Shown here one piece after another: positions 1-7,710 of a stretch of DNA of 41,170 bases. A model generated the notes under the pieces. It was not told the DNA's origin and ran no database searches. It saw only the letters and a list, made by a program, of their open reading frames with translations. Source of the DNA: Sphingobacterium composti. Its GTDB lineage: Bacteria; Bacteroidota; Bacteroidia; Sphingobacteriales; Sphingobacteriaceae. The position numbers and the translations under genes are program-made. The stretch's first letter is position 1. Each line of letters starts with the position of its first letter. The stretch spans positions 1-41,170 of the forward strand of contig NZ_WUQZ01000027.1 in assembly GCF_009829075.1 (NCBI RefSeq). Reading direction: 5' to 3'.

Positions 1-62
1 GCTACAGGTGTAAAGGTTGAGAGACCAAAGCTGAGTAGTACTAATAGCCCGAAGCTTTCCAA
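1..62 (+). rRNA. 23S ribosomal RNA, 3' end (partial)
   Basis: The first ~60 bases match the conserved 3' end of Bacteroidota 23S rRNA, including the segment CTAATAGCCCGAAGCTTTCC near positions 41-60. The gene enters from the left edge, so only its tail is present. The exact 3' end is approximate. An AT-rich spacer of about 150 bases with no tRNA follows before the 5S gene, as is usual for the distal part of an rRNA operon in this phylum. Confidence 0.9.
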
Positions 63-216
63 GCGGATAGTAACTGTTGTCTTCTTCTTAGTTTCTATTT
101 TTTCTTTCAATAGTATGTCAATTTAATGGTTGATGTATACTTGTAAATGGTTAATGACTGATTTCATTGCTAATTAACAATTGATACTTTAACATTAAAC
201 ATTAAATAAGATTTTT

Positions 217-323
<107 letters not shown>

Positions 324-333
324 TTTTTTATAC

Positions 334-370
334 AAACCCCTTATCAATAAAATGATAAGGGGTTTTTTGT
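334..370 (+). terminator. Rho-independent terminator of the rRNA operon
   Basis: A 13-bp perfect stem (334-346 with 353-365) with a 6-nt loop runs into a T tract. It lies 10 bases downstream of the 5S gene and ends the ribosomal transcript. Confidence 0.92.
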
Positions 371-495
371 TATGGGTTTTTTAAATCAAAATTATTAGAT
401 AGTTTCATAATGAATGAACCATTATTTAATATTATTGATCATATATAAATATGAAATGGTAGGTGTTTGTAATAATAATATTATAAAAATATATT

Positions 496-538
496 AAAAA
501 AATCGAGCTCTTATATATTACAAGAGCTCGATTTTTAC
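496..538. terminator. Bidirectional hairpin terminator
   Basis: A 15-bp perfect stem (498-512 with 522-536) is flanked by A and T runs on both sides. It lies 20 bases beyond the stop codon of the minus-strand MerR gene and most likely terminates it; it could also act on plus-strand read-through. Confidence 0.85.
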
Positions 539-557
539 AAGATAAGAAAAGTGAGTT

Positions 558-893
558 TTATAAACTGTCCCGTACCTCTATTAAAAATGATTTTAATCGC
601 TCAAGAGAATCAACAACACGTTGGTTCTCTTTTGCTTCTGACTTATTTGTTTTCAAGTATTCGCGTGCGCCTTGCAAAGTATAACCCTTATCTTTTACCA
701 AATTGAAAATTATTTTCAAATTAGCGATATCCTCCTTTGTAAAGAGGCGATTACCTTTTTTATTTTTTTTGGGTTGAAGAATATCAAATTCACGTTCATA
801 AAAACGAATTTGAGAAGCATTGACGTCAAACATCTCAGTAACTTCTCCCATTGTATAATACAATTTATTGATTTCTCGTTCTTTGTAAGGCAT
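558..893 (-). CDS. MerR-family transcriptional regulator (small)
   Basis: This 111-aa protein has the N-terminal winged-helix DNA-binding domain of MerR regulators: LYYTMGEVTEMF (residues ~11-22), the recognition part with QIRFYEREF (~28-36), then the wing and the helix with LFTKEDIANL (~50-59). A short helical C-terminus follows, and no effector-binding domain is present. Many Bacteroidota carry a compact MerR protein of this size, generally of unknown target. The gene stands alone, with its own -7 box upstream (922-929) and a strong hairpin terminator downstream. The start at 893 is the only methionine that leaves the HTH complete. The absence of clustered cysteines argues against a metal sensor. 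The family is clear; the regulated genes are unknown. Confidence 0.88.
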   Translation of the reverse strand: MPYKEREINKLYYTMGEVTEMFDVNASQIRFYEREFDILQPKKNKKGNRLFTKEDIANLKIIFNLVKDKGYTLQGAREYLKTNKSEAKENQRVVDSLERLKSFLIEVRDSL

Positions 894-921
894 GCTTGAA
901 TCGTGCTTTATTTTGTATTAA

Positions 922-929
922 CAAATATA
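922..929 (-). promoter_or_regulatory. -7 box of the MerR gene
   Basis: On the minus strand this reads TATATTTG, a perfect match to the Bacteroidota -7 consensus TAnnTTTG, 29 bases upstream of the start codon. No clear -33 TTG is seen at the usual distance. Confidence 0.55.
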
Positions 930-994
930 CAATCTAGCTTCCATATATAAAAGTTAGGAATAATAGTTGTAATAGAATATGTATACTTGTATGG

Positions 995-1339
995 ATGAAA
1001 GGTAAGATTTTTATAAGCAAATTTTGGACTAAAGTGTTTTCTATAGGTAAGGCAGATGCTATAACTATTTTTCCGTTTATATTTTTGCGTACCCCTAATC
1101 AAAAATATGATAAAATTTTATTGAATCATGAACGAATTCATATTGCACAGGCTTTAGAACTTTTTGTTATACCATTTTACATATGGTATTTGCTTGAATT
1201 TTTGATACGTTTCTTAAAATATAGAAATTTTGATAAAGCGTATTTAAATATTTGTTTTGAAAGAGAAGCTTATGCAAATCAAAATGATAAGTATTATTTA
1301 TATAATAGAAAGCTTTGGAGTTTTTTGAGGTACTTATAG
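995..1339 (+). CDS. Small membrane-associated protein with HExxH motif
   Basis: This 114-aa protein has no family name I can assign. It carries HERIH at residues 45-49, a match to the HExxH zinc-protease signature. A hydrophobic segment follows (about residues 56-73), then FEREAY (88-93), which supplies glutamates 40-44 residues downstream as possible third ligands, as in gluzincins. The N-terminal part FPFIFLRTP (26-34) is also hydrophobic. Similar short proteins with HExxH-x2-Q and a later EREAY occur in other Bacteroidetes as unnamed hypotheticals (recollection, not searched). Reading from the ATG at 991 stops after four codons, so 995 is the start. It diverges from the MerR gene. Protease activity is inference from the motif only. 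Confidence 0.75.
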   Translation: MKGKIFISKFWTKVFSIGKADAITIFPFIFLRTPNQKYDKILLNHERIHIAQALELFVIPFYIWYLLEFLIRFLKYRNFDKAYLNICFEREAYANQNDKYYLYNRKLWSFLRYL

Positions 1340-1495
1340 AGAGTATACTGATGTGATAAATTTTGAATTACTCCCATTGTATAGTAAGCTTGCTCGATTA
1401 GTTATGGCAGTAGTATTCTTAAATATCGCTAACTAAGCATTCATTTAAATTATCTTTTAGATATATAGCTTAATATTCTATAAGGGATAAATAGC

Positions 1496-1536
1496 AAAAA
1501 AAGAGTTCAATTGTATTTATCAATTGAACTCTTTTT
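1496..1536. terminator. Bidirectional terminator between converging genes
   Basis: A 16-bp perfect stem (1498-1513 with 1521-1536) with a 7-nt loop ends in A and T runs on each side. It separates the plus-strand HExxH gene from the converging minus-strand gldJ-like gene. The stretch from 1340 to 1495 holds no other feature that I can see. Confidence 0.88.
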
Positions 1537-1582
1537 GATTTAATTTCACCTGTAATGAAAGAATGTTTTATAATAATGTTAA

Positions 1583-3067
1583 TTATTTTTTGGGACCAAA
1601 TACATTTCCTACCATTGTCATTGCGCATCTAAAACCTATCATGGCATTCGATTCATCTTGCTGCATATGACGACGTGTTCCTGGATTCAACCAGTATGCT
1701 CGATCATTCCAAGAGCCACCTTTGTATACTCTTGATTTATCATTTATCAACGTTGTTTTACCGTATAACTCTTTTTGTTCTTCATCTTTGAAACCGCGAA
1801 CATCACTGTCATAAGTAGTTTGTTGGCTGTTTTGTCCAGCTTGCAGTTCTTCCCATGTCTGCTTACGAGGAGCTTTAGCAGCCACTTTTATAGGTCTTCC
1901 ATATTGATCTTTGGCTAATTTACCCGTCTCAGCATTCTCATATTGGTTGTCCATAAAGACATGACCACGATATGGATTAAAATCTTCAAAATCTTCGAAA
2001 GACAGTTGGCGATACACATCGCTTACCCACTCATTGACATTTCCAGCCATATTATATAAGCCGAAATCATTTGGTTTATAGCTTTTTACTGGAACGGTAA
2101 TATCTCCACCATCATTCAAATCGCCTGCAACACCCATGTTATTACCACTTGTAATTTTAAAGTTCGCCATCATACGTCCTTGTGTACGACGCTTATGATC
2201 ACGTACACCCAGACCATTCCATGGATAAGTTTTGTTGGATTCAATGTTGCCTTCATAAGTATTTCCAACAAGTCCCAATGCTGCATATTCCCATTCTGCT
2301 TCTGTCGGCAATCGATATGCTTGTTTCAATATACCATCTTCCATACGTGCGGTACGACGAGCATTCTGTTGCGCTCCTGGTCTATTGTCTTTAGGCATAT
2401 TTTTGCCATCGACTCCTTGACCTTGTATTTGACCATTTAAGTATATCTCCGAATTGAAAGGTTGGTTATTTTGATTTTGACTTGCAGTTTTATAATCAGC
2501 CAATATACCTCGTTGTCTCAGAATATGTTCGTTGACACGATCTGTACGCCATTGCGAATAAGCATTAGCCTGTTCCCAAGTTACACCAACTACTGGATAG
2601 TCTTGGAATGAAGGGTGACGTAAATAAAAATTCACGTAAGGCTCGTTATAAGAAAGAGGGTTGCGCCATACCAAAGAATCTGGTAGTGCATCGTAATACA
2701 TTTTACGATCTTGAGGAAAATTCTGCGATATCCAGTGTAAATATTCTAGCCAATCTGCATTGGAAACTTCAGTTTCATCTATATAAAACGAAGCAACGGT
2801 AACACGACGTTTTAGATTGTCATGTGAATAGGCTACATCCTCATTAAGACTTCCTCCCATCACGAAAGTACCGCCTTCGATAGCAATTAGACCTGGGCCT
2901 GGTGCTTCTTTAACTTTTCGATTTATTTGAAGCCCTCCATTATTGGGGTCATTATATTTGACACCTGTCTTATCGGAAAAATTATTTCTCTTGTTTTTAC
3001 ACGAATAAAAGTTGAATAAATTTACCGTAATAAATATCGCTGCTATAAGTATACGCATTCTATGCAT
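1583..3067 (-). CDS. gldJ: GldJ-like SUMF1-fold lipoprotein (gliding/type IX secretion)
   Basis: This 494-aa lipoprotein has a signal peptide with lipobox ending FYSC (Cys23), then a formylglycine-generating-enzyme (SUMF1) fold. Markers are EGGTFVMGG (~64-72), ETEVSNADW, YPVVGVTWEQA, LPTEAEWEYAA, NMAGNVNEWVSD, and near the end YKGGSWNDRAYW and IGFRCAM. GldJ and GldK are the two SUMF1-like lipoproteins of gliding and type IX secretion in Bacteroidota; they are structural rather than enzymatic. The segments LRHPSFQDYPVVGV and WRTDRVNE, and the lack of adjacent gldL/M/N genes, favour GldJ over GldK. It would sit on the periplasmic face of the outer membrane. A second Met at residue 4 (3058) is an alternative start. 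The assignment to GldJ rather than GldK is from memory of family features. Confidence 0.78.
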   Translation of the reverse strand: MHRMRILIAAIFITVNLFNFYSCKNKRNNFSDKTGVKYNDPNNGGLQINRKVKEAPGPGLIAIEGGTFVMGGSLNEDVAYSHDNLKRRVTVASFYIDETEVSNADWLEYLHWISQNFPQDRKMYYDALPDSLVWRNPLSYNEPYVNFYLRHPSFQDYPVVGVTWEQANAYSQWRTDRVNEHILRQRGILADYKTASQNQNNQPFNSEIYLNGQIQGQGVDGKNMPKDNRPGAQQNARRTARMEDGILKQAYRLPTEAEWEYAALGLVGNTYEGNIESNKTYPWNGLGVRDHKRRTQGRMMANFKITSGNNMGVAGDLNDGGDITVPVKSYKPNDFGLYNMAGNVNEWVSDVYRQLSFEDFEDFNPYRGHVFMDNQYENAETGKLAKDQYGRPIKVAAKAPRKQTWEELQAGQNSQQTTYDSDVRGFKDEEQKELYGKTTLINDKSRVYKGGSWNDRAYWLNPGTRRHMQQDESNAMIGFRCAMTMVGNVFGPKK

Positions 3068-3099
3068 AGTAGGATCGAATTGGATTTTTTAGTAACATT

Positions 3100-3107
3100 C
3101 AAAAATA
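3100..3107 (-). promoter_or_regulatory. -7 box of the gldJ-like gene
   Basis: The minus strand reads TATTTTTG, matching TAnnTTTG, 33 bases upstream of the start codon. No convincing -33 element is visible. Confidence 0.5.
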
Positions 3108-3230
3108 TAAATTATTTTAGAAGATAGAGAAAACTCTTATGTAGAATTTTGTACATTTTGTCGATTGTTGTGCCAAGTTAACTATAATTAGTCTGCTTTA
3201 TGTCCTTTTAAAATCTTAATTTCGTCTATT

Positions 3231-3707
3231 ATGAAAATTAAAGTAGGATTTGGTTTCGATGTACATCAAATTAAAGGAGGGCATCCTTTCATATTAGGGG
3301 GTGTAAAATTAGAGCATCACGCAGGAGCTTTTGGGCACTCGGATGCAGATGTGCTTGTTCACGCTATTTGTGATGCAATTCTTGGGGCAGCTAATTTGGA
3401 AGATATTGGTTATCATTTTCCAAATACGGATATGAAATGGAAAGGTGTGAGCAGTTTATTATTATTGAAAGAATGTATCCGTTTAATAAACGAAAAAGGT
3501 TGGAGTATAGGTAATATTGACGCAATGCTTTGCCTTGAAGCACCAAAAATAAAACCTTATATACCAGAAATGAAAGAAAAAATTGCTGAAGCCTCTGGTC
3601 TTGATGTAGAAGATATTTCAATAAAGGCCACAACAAATGAAACTATGGGATTCATAGGTCGTGAAGAAGGTGTTGTTGCTTATGCTGTCTGCTTGATTCA
3701 CAAGTAG
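3231..3707 (+). CDS. ispF: 2-C-methyl-D-erythritol 2,4-cyclodiphosphate synthase
   Basis: IspF converts CDP-methylerythritol 2-phosphate to the cyclic diphosphate in the non-mevalonate isoprenoid pathway, as a cytosolic homotrimer. The 158-aa length is normal. Zinc ligands are visible as D10 and H12 in GFGFDVH and H44 in VLVHAI. Other family signatures are FGHSDADVLVHA, the IGYHFPNTD segment, and KATTNETMGFIGREEG near the C-terminus. The start is an ATG at 3231 in an A/T-rich leader without Shine-Dalgarno, normal for this phylum. It diverges from the gldJ-like gene and converges on the MFS gene, with only 3 bases between the two stop codons. No other pathway genes are adjacent. Confidence 0.97.
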   Translation: MKIKVGFGFDVHQIKGGHPFILGGVKLEHHAGAFGHSDADVLVHAICDAILGAANLEDIGYHFPNTDMKWKGVSSLLLLKECIRLINEKGWSIGNIDAMLCLEAPKIKPYIPEMKEKIAEASGLDVEDISIKATTNETMGFIGREEGVVAYAVCLIHK

Positions 3708-3710
3708 AAG

Positions 3711-4919
3711 CTATTTCCTTCTAAAATACAAACTAGCAATTATCAAGGTTATTATTGCTAATATAGCAGCTAAAATAAATGGTGCACCTGGAAAATATGG
3801 GTGCACTTCTTTTTTAGAAAAATACGAGAATAGAGTCGTCATCACTAATGGTCCTATAATAGAGGTCAAACTAATGACAGAGGTTATACCTCCTTGTATT
3901 TGACCTTGTTCGTTGGAAGGGATACGATCCGAAATATAACTTTGTAGTGCAGGCCCAGCAATCCCTGCCGAAACAAAAAATATACTGATTGCGTACATCA
4001 TCCAACTAGCTGTAGCAAACCCGAATAAAGAGTAAGCTAGGACATATAAGATTAACCCGGTTATTATTGATTTTTGAAGACCTATTTTGGGAATAATGAT
4101 TCGAATTAAGCCAGCTTGTACAATCATTAACAAAGTCCCTACAAAGCCAAGAGAAAGTCCCACCATTCGTTCATCCCAATGAAATTTTTCCATTGTATAA
4201 TAAGACCAAGTGCTTTGTACAGCATTGGCAGCGATATTGACTAAAAATATACAGACAAATAAGGGTAATATATTTGGATATGATTTAATGTGTTTGAATG
4301 CTCCTATGGGATTTGCATTTTTCCAATTAAAGGGTCTTCGTAGTTCTGGCTTCAATGATTCGGGTATTACAAAGTAACCATAAATAGCATTCAATAGACA
4401 TAGGCCTGCAGCAGCGAAGAATGGTACTCTTGCCCCGTATTGTCCCAATACTCCTCCTAGTACAGGTCCTAGTATAAAGCCTAAACCAAATGCGGCGCCT
4501 AATAAGCCGAAATTTTGAGCTTTTTTCTGTGGGGTGCTGATATCTGCTATGTAAGCTGCTGCAACAGTATGGCTTGCGCCTGAAATACCTGCCACCAATC
4601 TACCAACAAATAGCCAAAGAATAGAAGGTGCAAGTCCAGTCAAAATATAATTGATGCAAAAGCCAAATAATGAAAAAAGTAGAATTGGTCTTCGACCATA
4701 TTTGTCGCTTAAATTTCCGAGCAAAGAAGCGAAGAAAAATTGAGCAAAAGCATATACAAATACAAGCCATCCGCCATATTTGGATGCAGCACTCAAATCT
4801 CCGTCTATTAATTCTTGAATTAATTTTGGCATTACGGGGATGATAATTCCCAAACCAATTGAGTCAATTACAACAGTAATAAATATAAATAATAATCCTT
4901 TAGACTGTGCTTCTTTCAT
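3711..4919 (-). CDS. MFS exporter, TCR/Tet (DHA1) type
   Basis: This 402-aa protein has about twelve hydrophobic segments. The MFS motif A is GNLSDKYGRRPILL (~88-101) between helices 2 and 3, and the antiporter motif region is GLGFILGPVLGG (~144-155). The opening IDSIGLGIIIPVMPKLI resembles the start of TetA-class drug:H+ antiporters, and chromosomal relatives are routinely annotated as TCR/Tet family. Substrate specificity cannot be read from this sequence, and there is no TetR-type repressor beside it, so resistance should not be assumed. It acts in the inner membrane. It converges with ispF (stop codons 3 bases apart, no terminator between) and has no obvious -7 box upstream. Confidence 0.9.
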   Translation of the reverse strand: MKEAQSKGLLFIFITVVIDSIGLGIIIPVMPKLIQELIDGDLSAASKYGGWLVFVYAFAQFFFASLLGNLSDKYGRRPILLFSLFGFCINYILTGLAPSILWLFVGRLVAGISGASHTVAAAYIADISTPQKKAQNFGLLGAAFGLGFILGPVLGGVLGQYGARVPFFAAAGLCLLNAIYGYFVIPESLKPELRRPFNWKNANPIGAFKHIKSYPNILPLFVCIFLVNIAANAVQSTWSYYTMEKFHWDERMVGLSLGFVGTLLMIVQAGLIRIIIPKIGLQKSIITGLILYVLAYSLFGFATASWMMYAISIFFVSAGIAGPALQSYISDRIPSNEQGQIQGGITSVISLTSIIGPLVMTTLFSYFSKKEVHPYFPGAPFILAAILAIITLIIASLYFRRK

Positions 4920-5127
4920 ATTCTATCTTAAAGGTAATAAACATAACAGCATTTATAAATTATTTCTTCATGTGCCAAGTACTGATGTTTCTTTAAGCAA
5001 ACCATTATAATTCATGATATTAAGTAAGAAATGAAATTTTCCAAGAGCCATTATGATAGCAATAAAATGGATAAGTAGTTAAATTCAAAATTTGGATCAT
5101 TTATTGAGTATCAATCACCATAAATAG

Positions 5128-5363
5128 GGTCGTATAATTTTGGCTTTGGACATAATCTCATCTGTGTGGTTTAGAGCTTACAAATAGTATTGACAATTCG
5201 ATCCAATTGATAAAGAGAAAGATTATGTAGTAAATATTCTGAATTTCCATCCTGAAATAATAAAGGTTGGAGAAAAAAATATACTACCTTTGTAATTCCA
5301 AAAAATGATATTGGAAAACTGAAAGATAAGTCTCAGATATACGAGTATTTAGAAAATATATAA
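5128..5363 (+). pseudogene. Possible remnant of a decayed coding sequence
   Basis: One frame from 5128 reads protein-like sequence broken by TAG and TGA near 5180-5193, then continues as QFDPIDKEKDYVVNILNF. After a shift near 5283 a second frame continues TTFVIPKNDIGKLKDK and ends in TAA at 5361-5363. The composition looks coding, but I recognise no family, and chance open sequence is quite possible in AT-rich DNA. The promoter-like box for PBP1a lies inside it. Confidence 0.25.
5267..5292 (+). promoter_or_regulatory. Probable promoter of the PBP1a gene
   Basis: The -7 box TACCTTTG (5285-5292) matches the Bacteroidota consensus exactly. A TTG at 5267-5269 could be the -33 element, but its spacing of 15 bases is shorter than the usual 17-23. 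The transcript would have a leader of about 90 bases. Confidence 0.55.
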
Positions 5364-5387
5364 TAAAGTAGAGTACTACGAATTAGC

Positions 5388-7637
5388 ATGAAGAGAGAAG
5401 CAAAGAATAGTAAGCTGTCTGCAGAAGATATTAAACGCTACACCAAAAGATTTTGGATGATCCTTTTGGGTGGAATTGGTTTTGTCGCCCTATTTCTATT
5501 TTTAGTTCGCATCGGTTTATTTGGTAAGTTACCTAGTTTTGACGAATTAGAAAATCCACAAAGCAATCTTGCTTCTGAAATCCTAACCGATGATAATAGA
5601 GTGCTAGGAACTTATTATAAAGAAAACCGTTCGAATATAGAGTACAAAGATTTATCTCCGCATTTAGTTCATGCGCTCATATCTACAGAAGATAAGCGTT
5701 TCTATGGTCATTCAGGTATTGATTATTCCCGTACGATAACAACAGTGTTTCATACCTTAATGGGTAATAAGCAAGGTGGTAGTACCATTACCCAGCAATT
5801 AGCTTTAAATCTCTTTGCCGAAAAGAGAGAGCGCAGTACTATAAAACGTATTATGCAGAAATTGCAAGAATGGATTACTGCGGTAAGATTAGAACGTAAC
5901 TATACCAAAGAGGAAATCATTATGATGTACTTTAATACGGTTGATTTTGGTTATAAAAATACTTACGGAATTAAATCTGCGTCACGAACATTTTTCAATA
6001 CTACACCTGACAAATTGAAGGTAGAAGAAGCAGCTGTATTAGTTGGTATGTTGAAAGGTCCATCATTATATTCTCCAGTTAGAAATAAGGAACGTTCTGA
6101 GGCAAGACGTAATTTAGTAATGGACAATATGCGTAAAGAAGGTTTCATTACTGATGTGGAATTTGAAACTGCAAAGAATAATCCATTGAAATTAGACTTG
6201 AATGTGTCTAGTTATGGTGAAGGGTTAGCACCATATTTTCGAGCTGTCTTGAAGGATGAGATAAAGAAAGAATTTCAGCGATTGGGGATCACCAAAGAAG
6301 ATGGAACGCCATACAATTTGGATAGAGATGGTTTGAAAATATATACACCAATCAATTATGATATGCAAGAGTATGCAGAAACAGCCCAAAAGGAGTGGAT
6401 GCAAAAATTGCAAAATGAATTTAACAAGCAATGGCGAAATCGTAATGCCTTCACAGGTGACCGCGCTAAATTGTTAGACGCAGGTATGCGCCGTTCGGAT
6501 CGCTATATACAAATGAAGCAAGATGGTGCTTCGGATGAAGAGATTAAAAAGGCATTCAATACTAAGACGGAGATGACAATTTTCACTTGGCGTGGAAATG
6601 TGGATACTGTCATGACGCCAATGGATTCTATTAAGTATAATAAATTGATATTACGTAATTCCATGATGTCTATGGAGCCAAAAACAGGTCATATTAAAGC
6701 CTGGGTCGGCGGTATCAATTTTGAGCATTACAAATACGATCAAGTAAAGATGGGTATCCGCCAAGTTGGTTCTACTGCCAAGCCATTTACGTATGCTGTC
6801 GCTATTGATAATGATTATTCCCCTTGTCAGCCAATTCCTAATTATCAACAAACTTATGGTGATTGGACGCCGAGAGGAACTGTTCAAGGAGGAAATCCAA
6901 TTACGCTAAAAAATGCTTTGAAATATTCTCAAAACTATGCTACAGCATATTTGATAAATTTGGTTGGAGCTTCTAATGTCGCTGACCTAACGCGTAAGAT
7001 GGGAATTACGTCTAATGTTCCGAACTATCCTTCCATTTCATTAGGTGCTTATGAAGCATCAGTATACGATATGGTGGGGGCTTATTCAGCATTTGTCAAT
7101 CACGGTACATGGATTAAACCAATGATGATTTTGCGGGTTGAAACCAAGGATGGTACAGTACTTTATGAAAATAGACCTGATATCAAAAAAGTATTAAATA
7201 GTGAGTCAGCCTATATAATGGTCGACATGTTGAAAGGTGTTGTAGATGGTGGTACAGCTAGCCGTTTGCGTCGTGCGGAGTTTGGTGGCTTGACTTACCC
7301 AATGGGCGGGAAAACAGGTACTACTAATGATAATTCGGATGCTTGGTTTATTGGTGTTACGCCTGAATTGGTGACTGGGGTATGGACAGGAGCTGAGGAT
7401 CGAAGTATTAGCTTTAGTAATATGCAATATGGACAAGGTGCGGCGGCAGCTCTGCCTGTTTTTGGGTTGTATATGAAGCGTGTCTATGCTGACAGTAAAC
7501 TTAAGTATTCAAAGGGTGATTTTCCTGAACCTCCAGGAGGATTGACTCGTACAATAGATTGTTCGCAATATGGCGGAGTTTATCACGGCGGAGAACCGCA
7601 AGAGCCAGAGTTACAGGACGACCGTTTAGGTTTTTAA
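5388..7637 (+). CDS. Bifunctional penicillin-binding protein 1A
   Basis: This is a class A PBP of 749 aa that polymerises and cross-links peptidoglycan in the periplasm. A cytoplasmic tail and one membrane anchor (~23-45) are followed by a GT51 glycosyltransferase domain: catalytic Glu101 in STEDKRFYGHSGID, then GGSTITQQLALNLF (130-143) and the EEIIMMYFNTVDFG helix. The transpeptidase domain has all three penicillin-binding motifs: S462-T-A-K, S514-Q-N and K642-T-G. A proline/glycine-rich C-terminal tail ends the protein. The start is an ATG with no nearby alternative. The gene is monocistronic, with a promoter-like box upstream and a hairpin terminator before uvrC. A second GT51 protein, MtgA, is encoded at 32826-33569. 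Confidence 0.96.
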   Translation: MKREAKNSKLSAEDIKRYTKRFWMILLGGIGFVALFLFLVRIGLFGKLPSFDELENPQSNLASEILTDDNRVLGTYYKENRSNIEYKDLSPHLVHALISTEDKRFYGHSGIDYSRTITTVFHTLMGNKQGGSTITQQLALNLFAEKRERSTIKRIMQKLQEWITAVRLERNYTKEEIIMMYFNTVDFGYKNTYGIKSASRTFFNTTPDKLKVEEAAVLVGMLKGPSLYSPVRNKERSEARRNLVMDNMRKEGFITDVEFETAKNNPLKLDLNVSSYGEGLAPYFRAVLKDEIKKEFQRLGITKEDGTPYNLDRDGLKIYTPINYDMQEYAETAQKEWMQKLQNEFNKQWRNRNAFTGDRAKLLDAGMRRSDRYIQMKQDGASDEEIKKAFNTKTEMTIFTWRGNVDTVMTPMDSIKYNKLILRNSMMSMEPKTGHIKAWVGGINFEHYKYDQVKMGIRQVGSTAKPFTYAVAIDNDYSPCQPIPNYQQTYGDWTPRGTVQGGNPITLKNALKYSQNYATAYLINLVGASNVADLTRKMGITSNVPNYPSISLGAYEASVYDMVGAYSAFVNHGTWIKPMMILRVETKDGTVLYENRPDIKKVLNSESAYIMVDMLKGVVDGGTASRLRRAEFGGLTYPMGGKTGTTNDNSDAWFIGVTPELVTGVWTGAEDRSISFSNMQYGQGAAAALPVFGLYMKRVYADSKLKYSKGDFPEPPGGLTRTIDCSQYGGVYHGGEPQEPELQDDRLGF

Positions 7638-7658
7638 AATTTTTACAATTAATAATAC

Positions 7659-7704
7659 GCCAGACAATGAATTTTTGTAATTTGTTGTCTGGCATTTTTA
7701 TTTT
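7659..7704 (+). terminator. Rho-independent terminator after the PBP1a gene
   Basis: A 9-bp stem GCCAGACAA (7659-7667) with TTGTCTGGC (7685-7693) is followed by a T-rich run. It ends seven bases before the uvrC start codon, so uvrC may depend on read-through or on a promoter I could not identify. Confidence 0.8.
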
Positions 7705-7710
7705 GAATTG

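Larger units (their letters stand above)
4920..5387. other. Long intergenic stretch, AT-rich
   Basis: No intact gene lies in these 468 bases. I can support only a probable promoter for the downstream PBP1a gene (5267-5292) and a weak hint of a decayed reading frame (5128-5363), both listed separately. The part next to the MFS gene shows nothing recognisable. Confidence 0.6.

Noticed and set aside
3711..4919. Calling the MFS gene a tetracycline-resistance determinant
   Set aside because: Family resemblance alone does not show the substrate, and there is no TetR partner or mobile context.
7708..7710. TTG start for uvrC
   Set aside because: An ATG is the next codon and gives a normal UvrC N-terminus.
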